In this document: one piece after another, positions 19,927 through 27,661 of the stretch
How the letters are laid out: each line of letters begins with the position of its first letter
Numbering within the stretch: position 1 is the stretch's first letter
Translations under genes and position numbers: made by a program
The notes under the pieces: model-generated
What the model was told of the DNA's origin: nothing
What the model saw: the letters and a program-made list of their open reading frames with translations, nothing else
Database searches by the model: none
Source of the DNA: Xenorhabdus budapestensis
Lineage (GTDB): Bacteria > Pseudomonadota > Gammaproteobacteria > Enterobacterales > Enterobacteriaceae
NCBI RefSeq assembly: GCF_002632465.1
Contig: NZ_NIBS01000007.1
Location: 117,569-181,568 of the forward strand
Direction: 5' to 3'
DNA length: 64,000 bases

Positions 19927-20901
19927 ATGGGGCTGGATTTTAAATCATACCGAATGTTATATCGGGTATTTGTGGTATTATTCGTCGTCATCACCTTAAG
20001 TGTTGGTAATATATTATGGAAAGTATTTTCCAATTATCAGAATAATATCAAACCTGATATGGAACTGGTAGGAGTTTTGCCTTCATTGGCAATACTCATG
20101 CTCTTATCCGCCATCTTTTTATATCAATACACTAAAACTGTTATTGTTCCAACATATCAATTTAAAAAATCCATTAAAAATAAACAATTTATCCCTTATA
20201 TACAGCCTATTATTTGTAGCAAAAGTAACACCATCATCGGGTGTGAGATCCTTGTACGCTGGCAACATCCAATACAAGGGTTATTGACGCCAAAAGATTT
20301 TATCGCGCAAATTGAGAAATCAGATCTGATTGTTCCTTTAACACGTAACTTAATCACGCAAGTACGGGATTTCTTCACTCCGCTTACCCATCAGCTACCT
20401 AAGAACTTTCATTTTAGCTTCAATATCAGCGCAAGACATTATAAAGAAGCCAGTTTATTAGGTGATTGTCGTGATTTTCTGCGGGCATTCCCTGAGGATT
20501 CTGTCCGGTTGATATTAGAAATTACAGAAAGAGAATTACTGGAGCCAGATGAGTACTCAATTAAACTATTTAATAAATTAAATGAATTAGGTGTATTAAT
20601 CGCTTTAGATGATTTCGGCACAGGTTATTCAAACCACACATATTTACAAAAATTTAATGTTAATATGGTGAAAATAGGTCATAACTTTGTCAGTAAAATG
20701 AATACAGATATGATTTCTAAGCATATTGTTGAAAATATCATTGACTTAGCATTGCGACTAAATTTAGAAATTGTGGCAGAAGGCATTGAAAACCAAAAAC
20801 AGGTGAATCAACTAAGAAGCTATTCCGTAAATTATTTGCAGGGGTATTACTTTGATTGTCCTGTGTCGCTGGAAGAATTTGTTAATAAATGGTTGAAGTA
20901 A
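19927..20901 (+). CDS. membrane EAL-domain c-di-GMP phosphodiesterase
   Basis: A 324-residue protein with two N-terminal membrane helices (about residues 11-33 and 52-70) and a cytoplasmic EAL domain. The catalytic signature is present with one relaxed position: CEILVRWQHP instead of EALVRW, then NISARH, LEITERE, ALDDFGTGYSN, MVKIGHNF, EGIEN and LQGYYF, so metal ligands and the base appear intact. No GGDEF or CSS sensor domain is seen. The ATG at 19927 is chosen since AGGAG lies 5 bases upstream. Next to hmsD it could oppose HmsD by removing c-di-GMP, an HmsP-like role inferred only from position. Confidence 0.88.
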   Translation: MGLDFKSYRMLYRVFVVLFVVITLSVGNILWKVFSNYQNNIKPDMELVGVLPSLAILMLLSAIFLYQYTKTVIVPTYQFKKSIKNKQFIPYIQPIICSKSNTIIGCEILVRWQHPIQGLLTPKDFIAQIEKSDLIVPLTRNLITQVRDFFTPLTHQLPKNFHFSFNISARHYKEASLLGDCRDFLRAFPEDSVRLILEITERELLEPDEYSIKLFNKLNELGVLIALDDFGTGYSNHTYLQKFNVNMVKIGHNFVSKMNTDMISKHIVENIIDLALRLNLEIVAEGIENQKQVNQLRSYSVNYLQGYYFDCPVSLEEFVNKWLK

Positions 20902-20923
20902 ATAATACAACTATTCTTAAGTC

Positions 20924-21217
20924 TTAAGTATTTTTAAGCACCTCGGCAATTGTCATTAGTTCTTGCACACGCTCTTTAGTTAACTCATGGAGTGAAGATA
21001 GCTCACCAATCACTTCCATTAACATTAAAAACTGTTGCAGGGAAATGTTACCTGTACGCTCAAATTTCCTGATTGTGCTATATGGCACACCAGAACGTTT
21101 GGATAACATTTCAACGGTGATTTTTTGTTGTTTACGCTGCTGCTTGATAAAATCTTTTAATTCATACTGCCCATAAAAAGCTGTGTAGAATGAAAGCAGG
21201 ATAACCTCTTTTGTCAC
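20924..21217 (-). CDS. XRE-family small DNA-binding regulator
   Basis: A 97-residue protein with a helix-turn-helix of the Cro/CI (XRE) type: LKDFIKQQRKQQKITVEMLS, then SGVPYSTIRKFERTGNISL as recognition region. It resembles HipB-like antitoxins and small phage-type repressors, but no toxin gene adjoins it. The GTG at 21217 has no ribosome binding site; the next Met lies inside the HTH. A leaderless transcript or a non-canonical start is possible. The palindrome ACTATAT-N5-ATATAGT just upstream (21228-21246) is a likely operator. Confidence 0.75.
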   Translation of the reverse strand: MTKEVILLSFYTAFYGQYELKDFIKQQRKQQKITVEMLSKRSGVPYSTIRKFERTGNISLQQFLMLMEVIGELSSLHELTKERVQELMTIAEVLKNT

Positions 21218-21227
21218 TATAATAGCA

Positions 21228-21246
21228 ACTATATGGAAAATATAGT
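21228..21246. promoter_or_regulatory. palindromic operator-like site upstream of the XRE gene
   Basis: ACTATAT (21228-21234), spacer GGAAA, ATATAGT (21240-21246): perfect 7-bp arms, starting 11 bases before the GTG start. Size and position fit autorepression by the XRE protein; this is inference. Confidence 0.5.
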
Positions 21247-21293
21247 ACTAAATTGTCATAATAGTCACACATTAATCCAAACCGGATTTTTTA

Positions 21294-21747
21294 TCACACC
21301 TTTCTTGCTATTACCCTTTTTCCATGCTCATTTATCACAATTGGTAATCTATGTGAAAATATATACCCATCATGTTGAAATTCAATTAAAGATTTCGTTG
21401 AAGGCGAGATAAAGAAAGTATCACCATTAAAAAAACATTCTGAATTTTTATTTAAATAACTATTAACAAATGGTTCAATATGACTGATATCCATGAAATA
21501 AACTTCGTCTTTTATATAAGAGTGATCAGTTATTATAAATACATCATTTGCAAGATATTTTTTGAAGTGAGTATGTTCTAATATTTCAGCATCACCCCGA
21601 TTTTCCCAATCATCTATTTTTTTCCAAGAACTCAAATCTATCTTCTTGTGAAAGCCCTATATAACTTAATAATATTAACTCGCCACCAATAGCAGGTTGT
21701 AACATTCGATCGGCCTTATCCATAGTATATTTTTTATAGTTTTCCAT
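21294..21747 (-). pseudogene. frameshifted gene for a ~150-residue protein, possibly immunity-like
   Basis: The first frame starts at ATG 21747 (MENYKKYTMDKADRMLQPAI, later LLSYIGLSQEDRFEF) and stops after 45 codons at 21610. A second frame carries on from the overlap (KIDDWENRGDAEILEHTHFK onward) to the stop at 21294. The two join smoothly if one A is removed from the seven-A run (T7 on the plus strand, 21617-21623), giving about 148 residues. A natural +1 slip is possible but the run is not a classical slippery site. Small acidic aromatic-rich proteins like this often serve as immunity proteins; I do not recognise the family. Confidence 0.65.
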
Positions 21748-21798
21748 TCGTCCAACCTTTATTCCATATTGTTTAATATCAATTAACAATACATAAAA

Positions 21799-21995
21799 TT
21801 ATTCTACCCTTCCACCTCGTTTAAAGGCATTTTTGGCTTTATTTAAACCCATAGAATTAGCACCTCCGGTAAGATCAGGATTTGCGGATTGAACAGGATC
21901 ATCTTCCCAATTACAAATATCGCAAATAAATATTCACCAAGTGAGTCTAAAACTCTATTTTAGCAACATGGACAAGGGTATTTTGATTCAAAGTT
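21799..21995 (-). pseudogene. decayed CPCC-family cysteine-rich protein gene
   Basis: Reading from 21995 gives SKYPCPCC, then a stop codon (TAA, 21962-21960), then NRVLDSLGEY. After one missing base near 21938 the frame continues FICDICNWEDDPVQSANPDL, GGANSMGLNKAKNAFKRG and stops at 21801-21799. CPCC, a second CxxC, WEDD and GGANxxxLNxAxxxF are the hallmarks of the Cys_rich_CPCC family (Pfam PF14206), usually 60-140 residues. One nonsense codon and one frameshift make it a pseudogene; no start codon remains in frame. Such genes are often found among immunity-gene arrays. Confidence 0.8.
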
Positions 21996-22001
21996 AAAAA
22001 A

Positions 22002-23258
22002 TTAACGAACAATCATCCCCAATAAAATTCCTATTACGCTAAAATCTGCATCACTGAATGTGGTATTGGCAATACCAATACTTCCCAGAACAGGCAACAG
22101 GAATACGGGCAGGAATGTAATCAATAACCCTTGAGCAAACGCTCCAAGGATAGCCCCGCGTCTTCCTCCCATTGCATTGCCGAAAACACCCGCGGTTGCA
22201 CCAACAAAAAAATGAGGGACAACACCGGGAATAATCACAGTCATGTTCAGCAAGTAGAGAATAAACATACCAACAACACCGGCAATAAAGCTACTCAGGA
22301 AGCCAATCAGGACGGCATTTGGTGCATAGGGAAAGACCACCGGACAATCCAGTGCAGGCTTGGCATTCGGTACTAATTTGTCAGAAATGCCCTTAAATGC
22401 AGGCACGATCTCAGCAATCACCATTCTAACGCCTTGCAAAATGATATAAACACCTGCTGCAAATGTGATTGATTGCATCAGTGAATACATAACCCTGTTT
22501 TTTCCACCGCTGACTTGTCGGACTAATTCCTGATCAGCAAATAAGCAGGTGATAATAAAAATAATCGCCATAGTTAAAGCGATGGCGACAGAAGTATCGC
22601 GCAGAAATAATAAACTTTTGGGCACGTTCATCTCTTCCGTAGAATGTGCTTTATTACCCAATTTACTGCCAACAAACCCCGCCAAGACGTAAGAGAGTGT
22701 CGAGAAATGACCAAGTGCCACATCATCAGAGCCTGTCACTTTTTTCATATAAGGATGAGCAATCGCTGGAAAAAATACCATTGAAATACCAACAACAATT
22801 GAACCGATCACAACCAGCATCGTGCCATTTATTCCTGCTACAGAAAGAATAACCGCCACCATCATCGACATAAATAAAGTGTGATGTCCGGTCAAGAATA
22901 TGAATTTCCATGGTGTAAAACGGGCAATTAGAATGTTAATCACCATAGCAAAGAACATAATCATCGCCATCTCTTTGCCAAAGCTTTTCTGCGCTATCGA
23001 TACGATAGCTTCATTATTTGGTACAACCCCCTGAATACCAAAAGTATCTTGAAAGATAGTGGCAAATCCACCTAATGAAGTAACTATCAGGCCCGCTCCT
23101 GCACCTAAGATAACGAATCCGAGTATAGTTTTTACTGTTCCTTTGATGCACTCCGTCACCGGCTGTTTCTGCATTACCAAACCAATTAATGAAATTAGCC
23201 CGACTAAAATCGCAGGCTCTGCCAGTACGTCGTTCATCAAAAAGCGGAAGAAATCCAT
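22002..23258 (-). CDS. ulaA: PTS system EIIC, ascorbate (UlaA/SgaT) type
   Basis: A 418-residue integral membrane permease, the sugar channel of an L-ascorbate-family phosphotransferase system. Hallmarks of the SgaT/UlaA family are visible: NDVLAEPAILVGLISLIGLVMQ at the N-terminus, the GHHTLFMS and DDVALGHFSTLSY segments, and the PNAVLIGFLSSF and NAMGGRRGAILGAF loops. About ten hydrophobic helices. The ATG at 23258 follows TTGGAGAAAAAT; the TTG four codons upstream lies within the ribosome binding site and is rejected. It follows EIIB by 12 bases. The true substrate is unknown because no ula catabolic genes are linked. Confidence 0.85.
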   Translation of the reverse strand: MDFFRFLMNDVLAEPAILVGLISLIGLVMQKQPVTECIKGTVKTILGFVILGAGAGLIVTSLGGFATIFQDTFGIQGVVPNNEAIVSIAQKSFGKEMAMIMFFAMVINILIARFTPWKFIFLTGHHTLFMSMMVAVILSVAGINGTMLVVIGSIVVGISMVFFPAIAHPYMKKVTGSDDVALGHFSTLSYVLAGFVGSKLGNKAHSTEEMNVPKSLLFLRDTSVAIALTMAIIFIITCLFADQELVRQVSGGKNRVMYSLMQSITFAAGVYIILQGVRMVIAEIVPAFKGISDKLVPNAKPALDCPVVFPYAPNAVLIGFLSSFIAGVVGMFILYLLNMTVIIPGVVPHFFVGATAGVFGNAMGGRRGAILGAFAQGLLITFLPVFLLPVLGSIGIANTTFSDADFSVIGILLGMIVR

Positions 23259-23270
23259 ATTTTTCTCCAA

Positions 23271-23558
23271 TTATAATCTGCCGAGTTCTTGCAATACCGC
23301 AGATAAACGCACTTTCATTGCAGATTTATCCAACATATTTTCCAATACAATGATTTTTCCAGCTATCTGCTGTTTAATCAGTTGTTCTGCAATATCTTTT
23401 GTAGCAATGAAAATATCGCTCTTAATTCCTTTTGCTGAACCTAAATCTGTATGTTCAACACTGGCTTCAACGCCTAATTCCTGCAAAATATTTTTAATAC
23501 TTATCTCCATTATCAGGCTGGTCCCTAAACCATGACCACAAACAACTGTAATTTTCAT
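23271..23558 (-). CDS. ulaB: PTS system EIIB, ascorbate/galactitol type
   Basis: A 95-residue cytoplasmic phosphocarrier. The phosphorylated Cys7 sits in the P-loop VVCGHGLGTSLIM, typical of the SgaB/GatB EIIB class. It passes phosphate from EIIA to the sugar bound by the EIIC encoded next. Gene order on the minus strand is EIIA-EIIB-EIIC, and the gaps are 29 and 12 bases. Confidence 0.88.
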   Translation of the reverse strand: MKITVVCGHGLGTSLIMEISIKNILQELGVEASVEHTDLGSAKGIKSDIFIATKDIAEQLIKQQIAGKIIVLENMLDKSAMKVRLSAVLQELGRL

Positions 23559-23587
23559 CTTATTTTCCTGTTAAATAAAAATATTAG

Positions 23588-24031
23588 TTAATATCCTTGA
23601 ACAATAGAAAAAATCTCGTCTTGGTTTTTAGCCTGCATTAATTGATTGATTTTTGGCTGATCATCAAATAATCCTGCAAGTTCAGCGATCACTTCTATAT
23701 GGCTATCACTGCTTGTTGTAGCAAATACGAACAGTAACTTGACCGGATCATTTTCCACAGAGCCAAACATGACCCCCTGTTTTATAAATGTCAGGCTCAG
23801 GGCAAGACGATTAGCTCCTTGCTCCGGTCTCGCATGAGGGATCGCGAGACCTGAACCAATCACGTAGTAAGGGCCGAATGTTTCATGGGAATGATAAATA
23901 GCCTCGACATAACTCGGTTGGATCGCACCATTATTAATAAGCGGCTGACAGGCGACTTCAATGGCCTCTTTCCAATCTTTAACTCCAGGAATCCATTGAA
24001 TAACATTACGATTCAGTAGGGTTTTTAACAT
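23588..24031 (-). CDS. ulaC: PTS system EIIA, mannitol/fructose/ascorbate class
   Basis: A 147-residue phosphocarrier of the PTS_EIIA type 2 fold. Active-site His66 lies in GLAIPHARPEQGA. The downstream VKLLFVFATT and HIEVIAELAGLF segments are conserved in the family. The ATG at 24031 is chosen because AATCAGGAGAATTCA stands directly before it; the frame is open 29 codons further but without family similarity. First gene of the three-gene operon. No regulator is adjacent. Confidence 0.88.
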   Translation of the reverse strand: MLKTLLNRNVIQWIPGVKDWKEAIEVACQPLINNGAIQPSYVEAIYHSHETFGPYYVIGSGLAIPHARPEQGANRLALSLTFIKQGVMFGSVENDPVKLLFVFATTSSDSHIEVIAELAGLFDDQPKINQLMQAKNQDEIFSIVQGY

Positions 24032-24226
24032 TGAATTCTCCTGATTTAACGTGTTTCCACCAACAATACATCTATAAAATGCTTTCAAAAGTTCGTCACT
24101 GAGTAAAAGCATAGTCACTGCAAATCAAACATACCGATGGAAAAAGAGAAAAAGCACAATAATACGGGGTAAGTCACATTACAGACTGAGATGAAGAGAT
24201 ACACATTTATATAAAATTATGCGCAT

Positions 24227-24259
24227 AAAAAAATCCCTGGATTGTTAAATCCAGGGATT
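24227..24259 (-). terminator. strong rho-independent terminator after betT
   Basis: On the minus strand a perfect 12-bp stem (AATCCCTGGATT / AATCCAGGGATT, loop of 4) is followed by seven T. It begins 29 bases after the betT stop. Confidence 0.9.
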
Positions 24260-24287
24260 GGCAGTTTCTGTTAACAGGCCATATTGG

Positions 24288-26282
24288 TTAACGAACCAAA
24301 TGCAAAAAGTGAATGTGCTTTTCATATTGATCCAAAATATCGTGGATAATCTGTTCCTGAGTCCATCCCATCAGATCGTAATCCTGTCCACCCTCTTTAA
24401 GATAAACTTCAGCACGATAATATTTTTGTTCCTCACTTCTTTCATCATCTTCCAGACCTACAATAGCAAATGCTGGTTGAATATAACCTCGCAGACGAAC
24501 TTCATAGACAAAGTTAAGATTTTCGCCAAAATCCACTTCCAGATGAATTCGGTCGTCCATCTCATCATTGATGACAACAACTTTATTCTGCTTTGCCAAT
24601 TCTCCAGCCACCATACTCATTGCCTGCTGGATAACCTCGCTCATAAAGCGTTTTACCTGCGAACTTTTAGGGTAATAAACGATATTTCTTAATCTCCGCT
24701 GCCACGGGATCGGGTTACGGCTGGCCGGAGGCGCTATTGTGGTCATCTGCTGACTGTCTTTCTTATAAGCGTCAATCCGTAATGCCTTAAGCAAACCATA
24801 TATCGATATCAACAAAATTATCGAGAAAGGAAGCGCACTGGCGATCGTTACTGTTTGCAAAGCAGATAAGCCTCCTGCAATCAATAAAGCAATGGCAACC
24901 GCTCCCATCAAACCTGCCCAGAAGATCCGCTGCCAGATAGGTGTATGATGAGCGCCACCAGAAGCCAGTGTATCAACCACCATGGCACCAGAATCAGCAG
25001 AAGTGACAAAGAACATCACGACCATGATCATTGCAATGAACGACAAAACGGCAGGCAGTGGAAAATGTTCCAGAAAATTAAACAGTGCCAGAGAAACATC
25101 TGTCTGTACGATGTTGGCTAATTCTTTATCTCCCTGATTGGCAATCATGTTAATCGCACTATTACCAAATGCCGTCATCCACATCAGAGTAAAACCACTG
25201 GGTACGAACAAAACACCAGTTACAAATTCCCTGATTGTCCGGCCCCGGGAAACTCTGGCAATAAACATACCAACGAATGGAGACCAGGATAACCACCATC
25301 CCCAATACAGTAATGTCCATCCCCCTAACCAATTACTAGATTTAGGTTCATAGGCATACAGGTTAAATGTTTTGCTGACTATTTCCGAAAGATAGCCACC
25401 TGTATTTTCCACGAATGACTTCAATAGCAACACCGTTGGCCCCAAAGCAACAACCAGAATCAACAATAAAAATGCCAGCCCTAAATTCAATTCAGATAGA
25501 ACGCGGATACCTTTATCTAAACCAGAAATAACCGAAATGGTTGCCAGAGCGGTGATTGCAATGATCAATACAACCTGCACCGTCCCATTGATAGGCAAAT
25601 CGAATAGATGGTTAAGACCAGCATTCACTTGAAGAACGCCGTAGCCCAAAGATGTGGCTACGCCAAATACTGTACCAATAACCGCAAAGATATCGACTGC
25701 GTGACCAATCGGCCCATGAATTTTATCACCAATAATCGGGTACAGCGCAGAGCGCAGTGTTAAAGGCAAACCATGCCGATAGCTAAAAAATGCCAGAATC
25801 AAAGCCACAATGGCATAAATTGCCCAGGCGTGAAGCCCCCAATGAAAGAAAGTTAACTTCATAGCCTGTTTAGCCGCAGCAATGCTTTCAGGTGTGCCCA
25901 CCGGTGGTGACAGATAGTGCATGACAGGCTCAGCTACACCAAAGAACATCAATCCAATACCCATCCCCGCAGAAAAAAGCATAGCAAACCAGGAAAAATA
26001 ACTGAAATCAGGTTCAGCATGGTCAGGGCCAAGCTTTATATTGCCGTATCTGGATAAACCCAGATAGGTAACTGAAAGTAAAATCAACGCAACGGCGAGG
26101 ATATAAAACCAACTAGCATTAACAAACAAATCTTGCTGCAAAGATTTAAACCATCTATCGGCAAGCTCCGGTTTCAAACCAGCAAATGCGACCAGTGCAA
26201 TGATCAAAAATGCCGAGAAGAAAAAGACTGGTGGATTAATGTAAGTTTTCGTCTTTACCTGTCCAGTATTATCTTGACTCAT
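24288..26282 (-). CDS. betT: BetT-like choline/betaine transporter (BCCT family)
   Basis: A proton- or sodium-coupled importer of choline or a similar trimethylammonium compound for osmoprotection. The 664-residue protein has twelve expected membrane helices, the family motif FFHWGLHAWAIYA, GTVFGVATSLGYG, and the aromatic box YWGWWLSWSPFVGMFIARVS. A soluble C-terminus of about 160 residues ending DILDQYEKHIHFLHL, as in E. coli BetT, senses osmotic stress in that family. The ATG at 26282 is preferred (AAGGA spaced 5 bases); an ATG 6 bases upstream is too close. No betIBA genes are linked, so betaine synthesis from choline here is not implied. Confidence 0.88.
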   Translation of the reverse strand: MSQDNTGQVKTKTYINPPVFFFSAFLIIALVAFAGLKPELADRWFKSLQQDLFVNASWFYILAVALILLSVTYLGLSRYGNIKLGPDHAEPDFSYFSWFAMLFSAGMGIGLMFFGVAEPVMHYLSPPVGTPESIAAAKQAMKLTFFHWGLHAWAIYAIVALILAFFSYRHGLPLTLRSALYPIIGDKIHGPIGHAVDIFAVIGTVFGVATSLGYGVLQVNAGLNHLFDLPINGTVQVVLIIAITALATISVISGLDKGIRVLSELNLGLAFLLLILVVALGPTVLLLKSFVENTGGYLSEIVSKTFNLYAYEPKSSNWLGGWTLLYWGWWLSWSPFVGMFIARVSRGRTIREFVTGVLFVPSGFTLMWMTAFGNSAINMIANQGDKELANIVQTDVSLALFNFLEHFPLPAVLSFIAMIMVVMFFVTSADSGAMVVDTLASGGAHHTPIWQRIFWAGLMGAVAIALLIAGGLSALQTVTIASALPFSIILLISIYGLLKALRIDAYKKDSQQMTTIAPPASRNPIPWQRRLRNIVYYPKSSQVKRFMSEVIQQAMSMVAGELAKQNKVVVINDEMDDRIHLEVDFGENLNFVYEVRLRGYIQPAFAIVGLEDDERSEEQKYYRAEVYLKEGGQDYDLMGWTQEQIIHDILDQYEKHIHFLHLVR

Positions 26283-26288
26283 ACTCAT

Positions 26289-26640
26289 CCTTCAAAATTA
26301 GTGTCCGACACTCTCTCCTATATCATTCCAAAATAATATTTTGCCGAATTTTCAATAAAATAAATATAACCCCAATTAAGGGTTACCCATCCCGCAGATA
26401 TTTTGTGTTCATAACTTACTCAGTCTACGTTCATGATCACCTTAACATAAAAATCAGAGCAACTGTACTCATAGAGAGGTATACAATCAGTATTATTAAC
26501 AAATAAGAAACATCAATTGTTAATAAATTAACAATAAAAAACATTAACCTCATTTTCCCGTGTAATTTATTAATAGCATATGACCAATAGTACAATCATC
26601 TCTCACTCAGGTTAATAACTGACGCAAGGAAGTTAACACT
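26289..26640. other. divergent intergenic region betT / SDR gene
   Basis: About 350 AT-rich bases serving both the leftward betT and the rightward SDR gene. It contains one conspicuous element, the perfect palindrome at 26516-26535 listed separately. A ribosome binding site (AAGGAAG) precedes the SDR ATG. No gene is visible. Confidence 0.55.
26516..26535. promoter_or_regulatory. perfect 9-bp palindrome, operator-like
   Basis: ATTGTTAAT at 26516-26524 and ATTAACAAT at 26527-26535, with spacer AA. The size (20 bp, twofold symmetric) fits a dimeric regulator. It lies about 105 bases before the SDR gene and 230 bases before betT. The regulator is not identified. Confidence 0.55.
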
Positions 26641-27411
26641 ATGTTAAATAAATTAAATAAGTTAGATGGATTAACAGGTAAACGAGTTGTGGTAACAGGC
26701 GGAGGCCGTGATTTTGGGCAGGCTATTTCTGTCTGGTTAGCACGGGAAGGTGCGCATGTTGGCCTCTGTGCTCGTCAATTGGAAAGTGCTGAAGCGACTC
26801 GAGAAATTATTCAGGGTGAAGGTGGGATTGCAAGGAGTTATCAATGTGATATCAGTGACGCACAATCAGTTCGCAACTTTGCCAATCAATTACTACAAGA
26901 CAGTAAACCTATCGATATTCTAATACTGAGTGCAGCCCAATGGCTGGAAGGCAATCTGAGTGATGATGACAGTGATGAAGATATTATCAGCACGATGAAT
27001 TCCGGTGCGACGGGTTCCATGCTATTGACCAAAATGTTATTACCAAGCCTGCGTAAGTCTCAAGGAGCCGATATTATTGCGATGGTGTCAGTCTGCGGCA
27101 TTCCAAACTTTATCCGCTCTGTCGCTCATCCGGTATTTTTTGCTGCCAAACATGCGATGAGTGGCTTTTGCCAGACTATTTCCCATCAATTGAGCAAAGA
27201 CAATATTCGCGTAACCGGAATCTATCCCCCTGATTTTGAAGTTAATGGTTTTGATGAAGATCTAGATGATCACAAAACAATGGGTAAACAAGTACTGAAC
27301 GGGCGCTCAGTCTGGGAATCCATACGATTTGTTCTGACTCAACCTCGCAGTTGCCATATTAGTGCAATTTATTTTCAGGGCCCAACTTTTGAGGATATGA
27401 AACAGCTATAG
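26641..27411 (+). CDS. SDR-fold protein lacking the catalytic tyrosine
   Basis: A 256-residue Rossmann-fold short-chain dehydrogenase/reductase relative. The cofactor loop is TGGGRDFG (residues 19-26), followed by CARQ and CDISD typical of NADP or NAD binding. The NNAG motif is replaced by SAAQ (97-100). The catalytic YxxxK is FFAAK (166-170): Lys170 is kept but the Tyr is Phe, and the raw codons are TTT TTT. A Ser is present in SVCG. It therefore likely binds a cofactor without ordinary SDR catalysis, or acts by another mechanism. Monocistronic; substrate unknown. Confidence 0.8.
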   Translation: MLNKLNKLDGLTGKRVVVTGGGRDFGQAISVWLAREGAHVGLCARQLESAEATREIIQGEGGIARSYQCDISDAQSVRNFANQLLQDSKPIDILILSAAQWLEGNLSDDDSDEDIISTMNSGATGSMLLTKMLLPSLRKSQGADIIAMVSVCGIPNFIRSVAHPVFFAAKHAMSGFCQTISHQLSKDNIRVTGIYPPDFEVNGFDEDLDDHKTMGKQVLNGRSVWESIRFVLTQPRSCHISAIYFQGPTFEDMKQL

Positions 27412-27490
27412 TCACTCTGAATAGCCTATGGCTCTATAATTAGCAAAATCATTGCAACCATCACCAGAAATAATGGAGGGAATACAACGA

Positions 27491-27661
27491 ATGACCAATC
27501 AAATCAATGCAATTGCAAATTCACCAGAGGTTCAACAACTGGAAAGGAAGGCTTGTGATGCGATTCACTATATAAATTCCAACTCTGAGGCTTTTAAAAA
27601 GGCTTTGTCGCATACCCAAGCAAAACATGCAGATATCATTAAAGCACTGGAAGATAAATAA
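27491..27661 (+). CDS. small antitoxin-like protein upstream of a Doc remnant
   Basis: A 56-residue charged helical protein (MTNQINAIANSPEVQQLERK, then YINSNSEAFKKALSHTQAKHADIIKALEDK). The ATG at 27491 has GGAGGG 9 bases upstream; an earlier ATG at 27473 lies inside that ribosome binding site. Its stop overlaps the ATG of the truncated Doc-type toxin (TAATG), the usual antitoxin-toxin coupling. I infer that it is the antitoxin of that module; it has no Phd DNA-binding signature I recognise. Confidence 0.65.
   Translation: MTNQINAIANSPEVQQLERKACDAIHYINSNSEAFKKALSHTQAKHADIIKALEDK

Noticed and set aside
21610..21635. Programmed frameshift at the A7 run
   Set aside because: A -1 slip leads straight to a TAG, and the required +1 shift has no known stimulatory context, so mutation or sequencing error is likelier.
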